Shown: in pieces, positions 12,925 to 26,700 of the stretch
How positions within the stretch are numbered: position 1 is the first letter of the stretch
Layout of the letters: the number at the start of each line of letters is the position of its first letter
Assembly (NCBI GenBank): GCA_032718565.1
Contig: JAVGVS010000844.1
Location: 1 to 64,000, forward strand
Length of the DNA: 64,000 nucleotides
Direction of reading: 5' to 3'
Source of the DNA: Distichodus sexfasciatus
Lineage: Eukaryota; Chordata; Actinopteri; Characiformes; Distichodontidae
Program-made: the position numbers and the translations under genes
Notes under the pieces: model-generated
Seen by the model: only the letters and a program-made list of their open reading frames with translations
Told to the model about the DNA's origin: nothing
Databases searched by the model: none

Positions 12925-15747
12925 AAGACGCTTCAGTTTTAGTTTGTGGCCATGGAGCCGATTTTTGTTGTGCTGGTAAACAAAAGGAAGCTTGTATTGG
13001 TGCTAAACACTCCTTTGTCATGCCTACACACCCAGTCACAACGTTGGCACAAAGAAGCAGAACATGCTTAGCATTTGGTAAAACCTCAGTGTATATCATT
13101 TTGCACCATCGGTTACATAAAAATGTCATATCGCCCCTTCAGTAACAGTTTGTAGAAAGACGAAATGGGTCACTGCGGACAAAATAAGGCTGCAAAAGGA
13201 GTAACAAGTAGAAGAGAAATATACCAGAGTAAAAGTACATGCCTCTCGTTAGTGCTAATGAGTTGAGAGTAAACGTTGCTATTATTAATAATACTCAGTC
13301 CAAGTCGGAGTGTAGTTACAAGTCCAAGTATATTACTAAAGTAAAGTACAATTATCTAATTATCTAATCAAGTTCTGATAGGCCACAAAGATTTGCTTTA
13401 ATTAAACAATAATGACAGTTCTTTCTCTTATTTAAGTTGTAAAATGTATCGCAAAACACCACATTCCAGCAGCTTCATGTCCAAAAACATTCTTTACAGC
13501 TATACCAAATACACAGAAAGTGATATGTGTGCAGTGGTGAATACTGTGTCACATGTGTGTGCTTTGAGGGACGTCTCTGGAGAGAAAAGTGAGGAATCAC
13601 ATAAATATGATTTCAGGTCCAGCCTGTCCGACAGAGCAAGACAAACACTGCAGCCAGCAGACTCCCCTGAGTGAGACCTCTGTTGGGTCTCGGCATATTT
13701 CAGAAGATGCAGCGACAAAGAGAGAGAGAGCGAGAGAGCGAGCGAGCAAAACATAAAAAGTGGTCACACACGATTAGGTTGAAAGAGAGGTAACGGGAAA
13801 ATGGTTGAGGTGAGGTGGGTGAAAGACACATGGAATCCAAAACCCAGAGCCAGAAAATGGAGGGGGAAAATAACTTTATGATACTGTCTTTCTGCTATCA
13901 ATTTCAAGCATTATTGAAGTGTAACAGTACATTGAACGGTAACTTCATATACTGAGTAAATGCAGTGTGATCGAGCGTGTCAATGGCACATCAGTCTTCA
14001 TTGAGGCAGTGTTTTGCCGTGTGTGTGTTTTTCTATGGTTTCATTTTGAGATCAGCAGTCTGTAATGTTCTCATGAGAAAAATTATTGAAAAAATGGTGA
14101 ACAGAGCAGGCTGAGGAGCAGTGAGGAAATGCACTTTCAATAGTTTGCGTCTAATTTCTTTTGAAACCACAAGATCCTTTTCACTCCGTTGCCTCCACCC
14201 TCCTGGCTGCCCGGGCCCACCGGGATACTCCAGGCAAGACTTTCCTTTTGAATAGATTTGAAGCACATGTTATACACTCTCATCTCTCCCTCTCTCTCTC
14301 TCTCTCTCTCGGTGGTGGCAGAAGAGGAAGATGGATAGGTGTGTAAATATACAGATGGATTAACTGCCAGTGGCGTATACAGAACCTGAAACCTTTACTC
14401 TCTGTTCTGACTTAAGTAAAAGTAAAGATTATTTACAAAGAAAATTCCAGTAAAATATAAAAGTCGCCCATTTCAACTCTACATGAATAAAGTACCTGAT
14501 GTTAACAGTATTTAAGAATCACAGCATTTGCTCTTATCATTTTACAAGCCGTACTTAATGAACAATGATGGAGAGAAAAATCTAACATGTATCAACTGGT
14601 TCCAAAAGGGAATTTGTGGGATTAAGCGGTATGGATAATAAATGTAGAGTAATAGAGAGTGAAAGTTGATGATATTAATAATATAGTTCAAGAAGAGTGT
14701 ACTTTAAAGAATACTTAAGTACATTAAAAAAGTACCGTTGCTCAAGTATTGTACACCACTGGCAAGTGAACTGTCTTTTGTACTCCCATGTGCACGCTCT
14801 CTATGTCATCAACATTGTGCTTATAACACTGATTAAAATGTCAGCAGTATTTACAGTTAGCCACAATGAATAGTGGAATTGAATTTTTTGTTGATGTCTA
14901 TTATTACTGCCTGTAGTGTTCAACAGAACACCTAAAATGAAGCATGTTAGAATCCACACAGAGCCTCCATTCCAACCATGCCGTCACATTATAACATCTG
15001 GAGTGACTGATGAAAGCATTGCAGACATCTGCAAAACCCTATCATCACTCTGACACACTGATGACCAACCGGAACATGTTCAATTCTCAAAAACAACACA
15101 TTCCCGCATTAATATATCTAAACAATACCAAACTACGTCTAACACAAACCAGTTTTTAGATAAACAAAATCAAATCTTTCAAGTTATTTCAATGCCAAAT
15201 GCTATCATTTTAGTGTTGTATTTTTATGTGTAGGCTACTGTATTTTTCTTTTTAAAAATGTTTGTAGCGTATAATTATCTATGAGAAAAATACAGTGGTG
15301 TGTAGCTCTTACTGGCACTGTATTTAAGTCTTATTTCCAGTACTTTGTATTGGGACATTATCCTGGGACTCCAAATAGCTACTGCAGTCTTGGAATATTG
15401 TCCACATTAGAAACATTAATTCTCTACTTGACTATGCTTATAATGGAAGAAATGTACATATACTGTACATGTAAATGTAAATGTTCTGAAAATAACATTT
15501 TACAGATGATGTTTTCTAGAATAGTCTTTACTTGTTACGAGTAATGTTACACAACGTAGTTAAGGCTCGTGTAATGGCTAACATTTACTAATATCTGCAG
15601 AATACTGGTAATAACAGACAAGTTAGTCTGATGAGTTAGAACTTGTACTTGGACTGGCTTTAAGTTTTACAAAGATCATCAGACATGTTCTTTACATGCT
15701 TTATAAAAATAAAAAATAAAAATACAGTCACTGCCAAGACTCAGATA

Positions 15748-15749
<2 letters not shown>
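12925..15749. other. Gene-poor stretch with simple repeats
   Basis: (GA)n at about 13,716-13,745, (CT)n at about 14,284-14,310 and one MITE. A GTTACT/AAGTAC-type remnant at about 13,190-13,350 looks like an old hAT-type repeat. No gene seen. Confidence 0.45.
14367..14762. mobile_element. Probable hAT-like MITE (396 bp)
   Basis: CCAGTGGCGTATAC at the left and GTACACCACTGG inverted at the right, with ACTTAAGTA-type runs near both ends. No target duplication was found, so this is less certain than the other hAT elements. Confidence 0.5.
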
Positions 15750-15784
<35 letters not shown>

Positions 15785-16458
15785 GAGAGAGAGAGAGAGA
15801 GAGGAGAGTGAGACACAGAGAGAGAGAGTGAGAGAGAGTGAGAGAGAGAGACAGAGTGAGGTGAGGGAGTGAGAGGTGGGGCCTGAGAGAGAGAGAGTGA
15901 GACACAGAGAGGTGAGACACAGAGAGAATTGAGACAGAGAGTGGTGAGGCGTGAGCCCAGAGAGGTGAGAGAGAGTGTGTGAGGTGGAGAGGTGAGACAC
16001 AGAGAGGTGGGTGAGGTGAGAGGTGTGAGGAGAGAGGTGAGGACAGGTGGGGGGTGGGACACACAGAGGGTGGGACACAGGGGAGGACAGGGGGGGGGGG
16101 TGGGGACAGGAGAGGGTGGGGTGGGGCGGTGAGCCAGAGGTGGGAGAGAGTGTGAGGTGAGGTGAGACACAAGAGAGAAGAGTGAGGTGAGAGAGTGTGA
16201 GAGGTGGAGACAGAGACAGGTGAGAGAGAGAGAGAGACAGAGAGGTGGTGAGGTGAGAGAGAGTGAGACAGAGAGAGGTGAGAGAGAGAGAGACACAGAG
16301 AGAGACAGAGAGAGAGAGAGGAGTGAGACAGAGGTGGGAGAGATGGGGTGAGAATTCAAGGACACAGGACAGAGAGAGCGAGTGTGGCAGAGAGAGCGAG
16401 AGCAAGAGAGGTGAAGGGGGGGTGAGAGTGAGAGAGTGAGAGAGAGAGAGAGAGAGCT
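15750..16458 (+). repeat. GA-rich polypurine tract (~710 bp)
   Basis: Almost entirely purine on the + strand. It is a compound of (GA)n, GAGACAGAG and GGTGAGG units, with a poly-G run at about 16,090-16,100. Ser/Leu/Pro-rich frames on the minus strand are products of the repeat, not genes. It ends about 150 bp before the proposed first igsf10 exon. Confidence 0.9.
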
Positions 16459-16599
16459 TCAGTTCGTTTCTCTTACATGCCACTGTAATATCGTTGACAT
16501 TTGAGTTCAGTTTACTCGGATTTTTTTTTTTTTTTTGCAGTAGTTTATAATGTAAGACGTTTAACGAAACCGAACTGATCACGTTGAGCTGTGGTGCCC

Positions 16600-16857
16600 A
16601 TGAGGCTGGAACTCTGCGTTAAAGTTGCGCAGCTGCTGCTGAACACTCCTCCTTCATCCCCCGCTCTTACCTGACCACAGCGCGGCTCCTCGGAGGCTTT
16701 ATCCAGACGCTTTTTCGGGAATTTGGATTCATGTTGGAGGAAATCTGCTGGATGCGACTCTGGAACACTTGGAATACCATTTCTGGATTTCTCCCGTATT
16801 GCACCGTGCAGGTTTAAGGCTTTTGCATCTTTAATTGGAGCGTGATTGCAGCTGGTG
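16600..16857 (+). promoter_or_regulatory. Possible 5' untranslated exon of igsf10
   Basis: A GC-richer block just after the polypurine tract ends in a good donor (GTG|GTAAGA at 16858). No long open frame starts in it. The next acceptor is CCTCCTGCAG at 17427, just before coding exon 1. This fits a non-coding first exon with its promoter near 16,480-16,680. The transcription start cannot be seen, and an alternative donor is CAG|GTTTAA near 16810. Confidence 0.4.
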
Positions 16858-16984
16858 GTAAGATCACTTCTCAGATCTTCTCAATGTTTTCCCCCCTTTT
16901 TTGAAATATTCCTCGTGCGTTTGTGCCTCTTGTAAATAGGCTAAATGAAGTTTGCAACAGCTGGAATGTGGGAAAACAACTTAA

Positions 16985-17500
16985 CAGTGTTTTCACTCCA
17001 CAAATGATAGGTATGAAGTGTGCTAATTGCAACATGTGAATGTAGAATGGTGTGAATATTATTCTGAGCACCTTGTATTTGAACTAGTTGCTAATGTGGA
17101 CAGTCCCCCAAGTGTTCTATTATTATTCACATTAGCACCATTAGTCAATAGTCATAACTTGTTACATTTGAACAAGCAATTAGACATAACAGTCACATTG
17201 TTAAGGCACTGTTGATACCACGAAATGTTGGTGCATTTTCCTGCATGCTGTACCTGTATAATTTGCATGTGACAAATAAAGAATCTTGAATCTCACATAG
17301 CAACCGGTACTAATATTATCTACAAAATTCTGGGACACTGAGGCAGTGTTCTAACAATGTATTGAACATAACAGTAGCATCAGTAACAATCTTGATAAAC
17401 AACTTTACAGTTTCCTTCCTCCTGCAGTGTTTTTGACTCCACAAATTACAGGTATGAAGAGTGCAAATTGCAACGTATGCATTTAGAAAGCAGTGAATGT
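16985..17500 (+). repeat. Imperfect direct duplication around the first igsf10 acceptor (16985-17060 and 17424-17500)
   Basis: Both units share CAGTGTTTT, ACTCCACAAAT, AGGTATGAAG and AATTGCAAC in order. The second copy leads straight into coding exon 1. The first lies in the upstream intron. Confidence 0.65.
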
Positions 17501-17521
17501 GACAAACTGCCCCCTAAAAAC

Positions 17522-17709
17522 ATGCGGGTCCCACGCGGAGAGTGGAGGCTCCTGGCCCTCCTGCTAGTTCTGGCTGGAGTGAGCTCGAGCAGCAGCGCGT
17601 GCCCCAAGATGTGCGCGTGTTACGTCCCCACAGAGGTGCACTGCACCTTTCGGTACCTGAGTGCAGTTCCACTTAAGATCCAGCCGGTGGTAGAGAGAAT
17701 AAACCTGGG
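17522..17709 (+). CDS. igsf10: igsf10 coding exon 1 (signal peptide and LRR N-terminal cap)
   Basis: Codes for residues 1-62. A hydrophobic signal core is followed by CPKMCACY, the cysteine cluster of an LRR N-terminal cap. The donor is GTAAGA at 17710 and leaves two bases of a glycine codon. Confidence 0.9.
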
Positions 17710-20700
17710 GTAAGATACCTGAATCATTAAATACTATTTAAAACTACAACATAAAATCTTTGAGTCAATTTTTGAGTAACATGAAGAAAATGAAGCAATA
17801 ACTTAAATATACAATTAAGTGAGCCTCGTGTATTTAAGCATCTCTTTGTCCTTGGAAATATGTTTTCAGTTACAATAGTCTAACTGTGCTGAGAGAAAAT
17901 GAACTAACCGGTCTGAAAAACCTGGAATTGTTGATGCTGCACAGTAACACCATCCATACCGTTGAAGACAGAGCATTCAGCAGCATCAAGTCCCTACAGG
18001 TAAAATAATAATTCAGTCCTTAAATGAATCTCAACTTTATCCCTTAGGGTCTCTTTTTGCTTGACCTAAGACCCTGGACAATAATGGGTATAGATTAAAC
18101 AAATACTGCCTTTTTAATGATGCTGACCAGAACTAGCACTTTTAAAGGTAAACACATATTCAGTTTTAGGTCATAAGATTCAGAAATGATAGTGCAGGAA
18201 TTTTCAATCAGAAATTGTAAACGAAATGTAAATGATTCCGTCTGCACACTGGCTAACAAGATTTGAAAACTACTTTTAAGGGCCACTACACACATTCCGA
18301 TCTTCCATTAAATGATAAATATTGAAATGGATTGTGTCTCTGTTAAATATGTGACCCGATCTGCCGTAATGAGTCGGAAGTCGGCGTTCTATTTATTTAG
18401 ATACAGGCCGATTATGTTGAAAAACATAGCAAAAATAGCGATTTTTCTTTTTTGGAGACCAGATTCATTTTGAAGACCTTTTCTTTCATATAAGACCAAA
18501 AAAGAAAAATGGATATTTTTGATGTTTGTCAACATAATCGGCCCGTATCTAAATAAATAGAATGCCGACTTCCGACTCATTACGGCAGATCGGGTCACAT
18601 CTAATAAAAGCTTGTTTAGTAAACGACTGATTATCATGTCCCTTTGGTTATTTGATATAATGTAAAACCCACAACACACACAAAGCCAGTGCCAGGAATT
18701 TATGTCTACTTAGCAATAAGTAGTACCATTTAGATGAAAACCAAAATCAGATGTTGTGGAGATTTAATGATTTTCTTTGTTACTCCACTATTTTCCTGAA
18801 TCTGGTAGTAGTTCAATTAAAGAGCTGAATGAGGATGCTGGCAGAGATTTATTACATCCAGCAGCCAAAACACCAGAGCTGTGGTCAAGAACAGACCAAA
18901 GGCAGAAAATGAGGGTTAAAGTGTAACACAAACTAGAGTAGCAAAGGCAAAGTCGTAGTCAGCACTCCAATAATCAAAAGCAAAGAAAAGACACAAACAG
19001 AAAAACGGCTCAGTAATGCAACTAGGATTACAGTGTAGAGACGTGGTGGACACACAAATCAAGAAGTCTGTGGTGGCCTGAGTGTCTGCATTGTTCCTAG
19101 TAGCATGGAGGTCTTACTGCACCCAGAACTTTTGAATACTGTTAAAAACTTCTGTTTTCCTAGTTGTTCACTGAAGGAGATTTACAAAATGACTAATACA
19201 AATTGCATGGTCCATGTAGGACTATAGTGTTTAAATTTGCTGCCCAGTAGATAGAGCAAGTCTAATTGCCTTCTTGCCTATAATAAACAAAACATCACAC
19301 AGCACAGTAAAGTCACGACACTTTGCAGAATGGGCTGCATCATTAGTAATATAAAACCATTTTCTGTTGTTTAAGGCCTCATCCACACGGACGTTTGAAA
19401 TGAACGCCCTCTGAACGCCATACGCGTTTTTGCTGGGTTTTGTAGCTGCGTTCGATTGGCATTTCACTGGCGTTCGCAATAGCGTCGTTTTCCTCGCGTT
19501 CGTCTGGATTTTGACGCCAAGAAAACGTTGCATGCAGCGTTTATCTGACGCCACCCCAACGCGCAGCCGGCCGAACGCCGGTGCTGAACCCCCGTGTGGA
19601 CGCTTTGATTTGCTCCAAAGAGCAGAAAAACGGTCGGCGTTCAGTCGGCGTTCACCTGGCGCTACGAACGCCAGAAAAACGCCTGGTTCAGACGTCCGTG
19701 TGAACGAGGCCTAAGTCATACGAGACGTGATGTTCTGTTCTGGTACATTCTAGCTTTCTAGCTTTCTTGTAAGCATTAGCATACTAGCCAGCAGTATCAT
19801 ATAATAACAGCAAGATCATCTCACATCACACATCAGTAATGAAAATGCGTGAGATGTATGTTTTGTGTGTGACTATAGTTTTATATATAGTTACAAAGTG
19901 ATCCTTCTGTTCTAAATTATTTTGAAGTAGAATTAGATGAACTGCGTAGTTATAGAATTCCATGCTAACAAGAAACATATGCTGTTATAGGAAAGAAGTC
20001 AACTTTCATTGGCATAATGCTCGTCAAATTTCTTTGCAAAGTTTCTTTTATTATTTATAATGCAGTTTCCAGATTCTTGTATTACTCCACACTGTTTATG
20101 TTAAACCATTCTTTGCCATGGTCTTTTTTGATTTTAAAGGTGCTAAAGATGAGTTACAATAGAGTCAAAGAGCTACGCAAGGAGATGTTTCAGGGTCTGG
20201 ATAATCTTTTGCGTCTCCATATGGATCACAATCGCATTGAATTCATCCATCCGGAAGCTTTCTATGGTCTGACCTCTCTGCAGCTGGTCCATTTGGAGGG
20301 GAACCTTCTCCAGCAGCTTCATCCAGACACCTTTGTTACTCTGAGACTGAGCCAGATTTTCAAATTCTCCACTATCAAGACCATTTATCTTTCTGAAAAC
20401 ACATTAACTACTTTACCCGCTACTGTGTTCACTGGCTGTTACCAGCTAGAGAATCTTTTTCTTCGTGGAAACCCCTGGTCGTGCGACTGTCGGATGGACT
20501 GGTTTGCAGAGTGGATGGAAAGGAATCCGGGTATGCATAACAGGTCTACTTATTTGGAGTGTCAAACTTGTAATCAGCCATCTGGTCAGCTGCATGCCAC
20601 ACTAAGTCATTTTTCAAGTACAGTAAAATGTTTCTAAGATAAAAGTTACTTGAATGTAAGATTTTGTCTGGATCCAAAAAAGGAGGTTTTTCAAATATTT

Positions 20701-23700
20701 GCACACCAAATATAATAAAGATACTACTTAAATGTTAAATACTAGAAACAATTTTTATAGAAGAATGTGCTTGTTTTGTAAGAGAAATTTAAAAAAAAAA
20801 TAAAAATTTAAAATAATATTGTTTGTCCTTCGTCAACCCCAGTCAAGACAGCAAACTAATGCAAATTCAACCATACTGCCCCTACCACTGAACATGTTGG
20901 ATTATTTTTGACATTATTCACTAAATTTTACATTGGCACATCTTCAGTAATTCAGGCATGATTACAGAAAACAGGAGATTATGTATCTTATACAAGTCAG
21001 TTTTACATAAATGACTTGAGTACATGTAAATGTGGACAAAACCAAATACAGTCAATGGCAATGAACTATTTATTAATAATAGTATTGAGAGTTAATTAAA
21101 GTCTTATTTCAAAATGTGTGAAGAAAGTCTCTTTTATGTACAGGTGTCCTGAAATGCAAAAGAGACAGAAAGTTTGCTGGAGAAGAGCTCTGCCCCGTCT
21201 GTGAATATCCACTTTCCTCCAGAGGAACCAACATCCTTCCTCTGTCAAGTGATGCCTACACATGTTCCAAGCCATGGATTCACCCCAGTTTGAAACAGAG
21301 GAATCTCACGGTGGATGAGAGCAACTACACCCCCGTTTCTTCCAATGACTTCATCGCCCCAATTGGGACAATAGAAATGAATATTACCGACCAGTTTCAC
21401 AACGATGCCAGCATAGCTTGTGTTGTGCAGAGGCCATCAGGGCTGGACAATTTGAACGTAACCCAGGGATTGAGGGGTGAAAATATTTCAACCATCATTG
21501 CAACAGTGTCCACATCGCTCATTTGTAATATTGACTATGATCATATACGCCAGCTTTGGAGTATTCTGGCTACATACAGCGATTCACCGCTGAGAGTTGA
21601 GAGGGAGATGCTTTTATCCAGAGCCCCAGAAATGATTTACAAATACAAGCAAGTGAAGTCAAATGAGGATGAAATCTTCACAGAGACCGAGTTAGAGATT
21701 AAAGCAAATCCAGCATGGTTAATGCAGAACATTATTAGTTTACAGCTGGACCGCACTACAACCACATACTCAACTCTCCATCTTAAATACTTGTCTAATG
21801 TTGAAATGAATATCGAAACCAACAAGGTAAGAAGAGACAGGTACAGTTGGACTATGATTAAAAAGGACAACCATACTAAGACTGAGGCTACAGTTCTCGC
21901 TGGTGGTCTTGTTGAACTGAACTGTCAGACATATGGAGATCCCAGACCTTCAATAGAGTGGATATTACCTGATGGAAGCAAAGTTCGTGCACCATACAAC
22001 AGCGAGGACCGGAGGATTATTATAGCAGATGATGGAAAGCTTACTTTAAGTACAGCAGACAGTTCTGATGCCGGGGTTTACCACTGTATTGCCACAAACT
22101 ATCTGGATGCAGATGTGCTTTCCTTCAGGGTTACAGTGTTGTCTCCAGACGTTGAGGAGGTAGAGGTCAATGGGGTTCAGCTCTCACGGTCAGTAGATGA
22201 GAGATTATTTCTTGATTGTGTTACAGCAGGAAGCCCACGTGCCTCGGTTCACTGGATACTACCTGATCACACTGTTATGAGCAAATCCCACGCAAACAAA
22301 AAACTCTTTCAAAATGGCACTTTGGGAATTTATGGCCTAACTGAACGGGACAGAGGATTTTACAGGTGCTTAGCTGCTAATTATCTAGGGGTGGATTTGT
22401 TAACCTCTCTGATAAATGTTTCAAGTAATGGCTCCAAAAGAGTGAGACTAATGGACGCAGAAGGGTCTGGTGGTGGTGATGATGATGAGCAGTCAAGTAG
22501 AGAAGAGATTAACACTCTTTACAGTAAAGAATTATCCAGTAGCGTTAGTCAAGAATCAAGGACCGTTACCTCCGACAGACCATACCCTAGGCGAAGACCC
22601 TCACTTCACAGGTTCCCCACAAATAGACGAGGTGGTCGCAGACGCAATGGGTGGAATAGAGGTGCGATGGAGCAAGCACCCAGGAAAGTAGACCCTGAGA
22701 AATTAGCAGATTTCATCAACAGATCTCAGAAAAACAAACAAGCAAAAGGAGAAGACAAGACAGTAAATCTATCAGAGGATTTAACAAATAATGAGGCACA
22801 AATTAGCGAGATAGGTTCAGGGAATGAAGCTTTTGAAAGTGACCTTTCCATCCCTAATCAAGTCATTACAACAACAGAAAATCCTGAAAATAATTATAGC
22901 CATGCCGTGACCACATATCACCTACCGGTAATAAATCAGAAAAATGCTGCTACAGTGAGAGAGATAGTAGCAGATAATCCTGTAAATGTAATGACAACAA
23001 CAGAAAACATGTTCACAGGCTCATACCCTTATGCAGGTGTCACTCCGGCGGAGGCTAGTATCACCCATGCAAATTATGAAATCCAAAAAGATGATGGAAC
23101 GCCCCTTACAAATCTTCAAGGTCATACCATTTCACCAAGTAACAGTGATGGATACAGTTTTGAAATCACAGAAAATGTCTTGCAGCCAGTTACTTTACAA
23201 TTTACTGTTACTGACAATATGGATGAAATAGAACTTCCGTTTTCTGGGGATAGTACAGAAACTGTAACTGGGGTGATGCCACACAGTTCTTATGAACCTA
23301 ATGTGACACCTTTGCTGGATCTACCGGCACAAAGCCTGAAACCTGTGACGCGTACGTCTGTAGACCCTGAAAGCCAGACAACGTTTACAGCAGTAACCAC
23401 AACAGAAAGAGAGCAAGATGAAATCATGTTTCATACGACTCAACGGATAAAGTCTCCTCGTCTTCCGCCTGGATCCACTATCATCTCCCACCAGCAGATA
23501 CACATCATTCCTCCAAATAAAAAGAAGGCAGGAAAAAGACGGAACCTTTTCAACAGGCGCAGAGTCATACGGCCAAATAAAATCACAGATATACAGTCAA
23601 TATTGGATAAGTTCAAAAGGCCATCTGTTAAGCATATCGTTAAAGGCAATGCTACTGTTCCATATACAGTGGAAATGACCACAGAATGGGATGGTGAGAT

Positions 23701-26700
23701 GAAAATAAGGCCTACTGTAAAATCCAAAACCGATGAGGAACAAAGCGCTGTCAGTCTGTCAACTATCAGATCTCATGTTCCAGAAAAAAGCATCACAACG
23801 ACATTGAGCACACCATTAGTTACTTTGCCAAAGTTATCCCCAAAGTCAGATTTACCAAAGGCTAAGGTGCAGTCAAAGTCTGAAGCTTCCAATGAATACA
23901 TTACCTCTACAGATTCCATGAATCAAAAACAGGTTTTAACTTCTGTCACTCCCACCACACCTGCTAAGTCTTCTAAAGTCATACGGGGAAAGATACCTTG
24001 GCACAGACTGTTTGGAAGCAAAGGAAGTCAGCAAAAAATCCTCAACAGATTTAGAAAACCAACTAAACCATCCACTACAACCCAAAGCATGACATCAGCA
24101 AGAACCATAACCACAACAGCACCAACAAGGGTGATAACTACCCTGCCTACTGTGGACTCCTTGGTTGTACCCATGACTGCCTCTGCTCCTGTCATTAAAG
24201 AGAACTCAGAAACATCCCGTGATTATACATTAGGTTCTTCATCCATCACAGAATCACAGACTTCATCTTATCGAGTACCAACTTCTTTTACTACTGCCAT
24301 TCCTTCAACAACAGCTCTTAATAGGCCTGCCACTACACCTGTCTATGGATCCACATTATCTCCAGCATTAGTATCCCAGAGTGTGCCGATTCTTCCAGCC
24401 CCACCGACCACTAGAACCTCATCCAAGCAAGACACCTTTGAGTCCAGTTCCTCCGGTTCTGATTTAGGAGGGTCTGGAGAGTTTGCTGGCAGACCTTGGA
24501 GAAATCGCAAGCCAGGTTTCCACAGACGTCGTTTTAGAGGAAGAAGGCCAATGAAGAAAACAACAACACAAGCTCCAAGAACTTCTTCAACACCACAAAC
24601 AGACTCCAAATTGTACAGTCTCACATTTAACCCTACTAGTGTGATGGTGAAATCTTCAGTATCTATGTCACCTGCTGTCACAGACTCCAGCGAAAAGTGG
24701 AGGAATACAGCCAAGACGACCACCTTTACAAAAGCTAATTCTGTAGACAACGAACCTTCTCCAACTCATCACACCTATGATAAAGCAGCAAGTACAGCAG
24801 AGCCTTACACTACACTGCCTTCCAAAATCCACAGTAATAAAATCAGAGTGAAAAGCAACAAAAGACGTCCCTCACGAAGACGTGGAAAGTACCAAACTCA
24901 GAGACCTTCAGTCACAACTACAAGACCAAACGTCGATAAAGAAGAACCTTCATCACCAGATTCATTTTCCAGGGAGAGGAACAGATCTAAGGAGAGAACG
25001 GCAACAGACAAAACACTTTCCTTCGACATAGTGACTGTTCTCACAGCTGAAGAAGGCTACAAGGGCACCTCAGGTCATTACAACAGTGACCCTACAAATA
25101 GCATTTCAAACACTTATGATCACACTACGGGGTATGGTACCACATTATCAAATAACATCGGATTTGAGTCAACTACAAGGGATTTGACCTCCAAACCAAG
25201 AATTGTTGGAACAAATGCAGCCACATTTACTGTTCAGTCAGAGTCTGACGCGTACCTTCCTTGTGAGGCTACTGGTAATCCCACACCAGTCATCACCTGG
25301 CAGCGATTATCTTCAAACACAGGTACTCTCTACTGCACATTATTTTGAAGGTTTAAAATGACCTTAGTTTTAACTCTTCAAGCTCTTGAAACACACTACC
25401 TAACCCTTACCTTAGCATTCAGAAAACATCAAATGGTGTTCAGTTTACATGTATGCAAATATGCGTGTCAAAAAGAGAAGACAGGCAGAGTACCACTTGT
25501 CTGCATGTTATAAAAGTCCCTTCATAATGTACCTGTGTTCATAAAGCTGCTAGTTATGGTCAACAAGAAATTCAACCATATCAAATTGTTGTTACCTCTT
25601 GAATTTTACATGTGGCAATTTCTGTTTTCAGAGTTTCAGTAAATTTTACACACTTTTCTTATATTTTTTTAGGCAGCATAATAACCATCAAAGACAAAAC
25701 GGGAAAATTTGAGGTTTTCAGTAATGGAACATTGTTGATCCAGAATGCAAATGTCAAGGACCATGGGCAGTATCTCTGTCTTGCTGAGAACAGTCTTGGC
25801 TCTGACAAACTGGTGGTAATGCTGTCTGTGCTGACCTATCCCTCCAGGATACTGGGACCAAAGGTAAGAGAGGTGAAGGCCCACTCTGGTAAATCTGTAG
25901 AGATAAAATGCAAGACAGAGGGAAAACCAGTGCCTGTTGTGTCATGGATTCTGGCGAACCGTACACAGGTCAGGGGTCAACGGAACGGACAGGGGAGAAT
26001 AACAGTGATGCCAGAGGGTACTCTGGTTATCCAAGAGGTGTCAGTTTATGACAGAGGACTTTACAAATGCATTGCTAGTAATGCGGCTGGTTCAGACACG
26101 GCTACTGTGCGACTACATGTAGTAGCAGCTCCCCCTGGCATCTTGGAGGAGAAACAGCAGTTGGTCAAGGCTGAGCCTGGCCAGAGTGTTTGGATGCCGT
26201 GTACAGCACATGGAGATCCTCAACCTGTAACACACTGGGTCATGTTTGATGGAACTCTTGTAAGGTCCCAGTACAGTCACTCAAGAGTGTCTGTTTTTCC
26301 TAATGGTACTCTTCAAATGAAAAACCTGGATTTCTCTGACAGTGGAAAGTATGAATGCATTGCTACAAGTTCCACAGGATCAGATCGACGAGTCGTCATT
26401 CTGTCTGTGGAAAGAACAGAAACTGCTCCCCAAATACTGGAGGCATCAAATCAAAGAACTGAGCTGGACTATGGCAATCAACTTCGGCTGAACTGCTCTG
26501 CAACCGGAAATCCCAAACCCCAAGTTATTTGGAGACTTCCATCCAAAGCCCTGGTGGACCAGTGGCACAGGTGATGAAAACCATTTTACACAACATTAAT
26601 GACACTGAAGGTGATATTTTTCTCCCTCATTCAGCTTGACATTGCAATGTAAGGGGCTATGTACATGTTAAATATGATGGTATACAACATGGTATGGCGT

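Noticed and set aside
15679..16582. Long Ser/Leu/Pro-rich open frames on the minus strand
   Set aside because: They are three frames of one GA/CT microsatellite tract with no domain, signal or codon pattern.
17468..17521. Upstream in-frame ATG for igsf10
   Set aside because: It would put 18 polar residues before the signal peptide, and it lies in the duplicated junction sequence.
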